Of a DNA stretch of 6,024 nucleotides, positions 5,996 through 6,024 are shown piece after piece (positions within the stretch are counted from its first letter, which is position 1; each line of letters begins with the position of its first letter). The DNA is taken from positions 1 to 6,024 of the forward strand of contig CAJONM010000154.1 in assembly GCA_905235885.1 (NCBI GenBank), read 5' to 3'. The notes beneath the pieces are model-generated. The model was not told the DNA's origin, made no database searches, and saw only the letters and a list, made by a program, of their open reading frames with translations. The stretch is from an uncultured Clostridia bacterium. GTDB lineage: Bacteria > Bacillota > Clostridia > UBA1381. Made by a program: the position numbers and the translations under genes.

Positions 5996-6024
5996 AAAAA
6001 AAGACAGGCTGTCATTTTCAGACA
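5996..6024 (-). terminator. Truncated terminator of a leftward gene beyond the right edge
   Basis: Read leftward, the right arm GACAGCCTGTCT (complement of 6002-6013) is followed by a T-tract (complement of 5996-6002). The 7-base loop is 6014-6020. Only the last four bases of the other arm (GACA at 6021-6024 on the + strand) are inside the window; they pair with TGTC at 6010-6013. The arrangement predicts that the rest of the stem lies just outside. A leftward gene would then end right of the window and be separate from the wall-protein gene. Confidence 0.65.

Overview
The window looks like a chromosomal segment of a Gram-positive, low-to-moderate GC anaerobe of the Bacillota, most likely class Clostridia. 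This is inferred from A-rich Shine-Dalgarno sites, consensus sigma-A promoters with extended -10 elements, hairpin-plus-U-tract terminators, a FolB-FolK fusion, a FliB/YkgJ-type cysteine-cluster protein, and a secreted CAP-associated/NlpC-P60 wall protein. No ribosomal RNA, tRNA, insertion sequence, CRISPR array or phage gene is visible. The species cannot be named from this sequence.

Left part, + strand. Bases 1-69 are the 3' end of rpmF (ribosomal protein L32), followed by a strong intrinsic terminator (91-119). A near-consensus promoter (130-158) then starts a tight three-gene operon. It encodes an unrecognised coiled-coil protein (186-680), a bifunctional folate enzyme FolB-FolK (673-1503), and a FliB-like cysteine-cluster protein (1500-2480). 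The genes overlap by 8 and 4 bases, so they are probably transcribed together and translationally coupled. The operon ends in a 16-bp perfect hairpin (2474-2510).

Right part, - strand. Two genes are read leftward towards the same hairpin. The first is a very large exported protein (5904-3247, 885 aa). It has a signal peptide, an S-layer-homology-like helical region, a CAP-associated domain, a shortened CAP-like domain, an acidic linker, two Ig/fibronectin-like domains and a C-terminal NlpC/P60 cysteine peptidase with its catalytic residues intact. It has its own strong promoter (5933-5961). The second is a 220-aa protein with two membrane helices (3166-2504), separated from it by an 80-base gap that holds a long imperfect hairpin. 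At the right edge lies what appears to be the cut terminator of another leftward gene outside the window.

How the genes fit together: the + strand operon mixes folate biosynthesis with two genes that have no obvious link to folate. The - strand pair is a cell-envelope module. I see no convincing new defence or mobile system. The points most worth a second look are the unusual domain string and shortened CAP domain of the 885-aa protein, the coiled-coil gene coupled to folBK, and the convergent terminator whose arms contain both stop codons.
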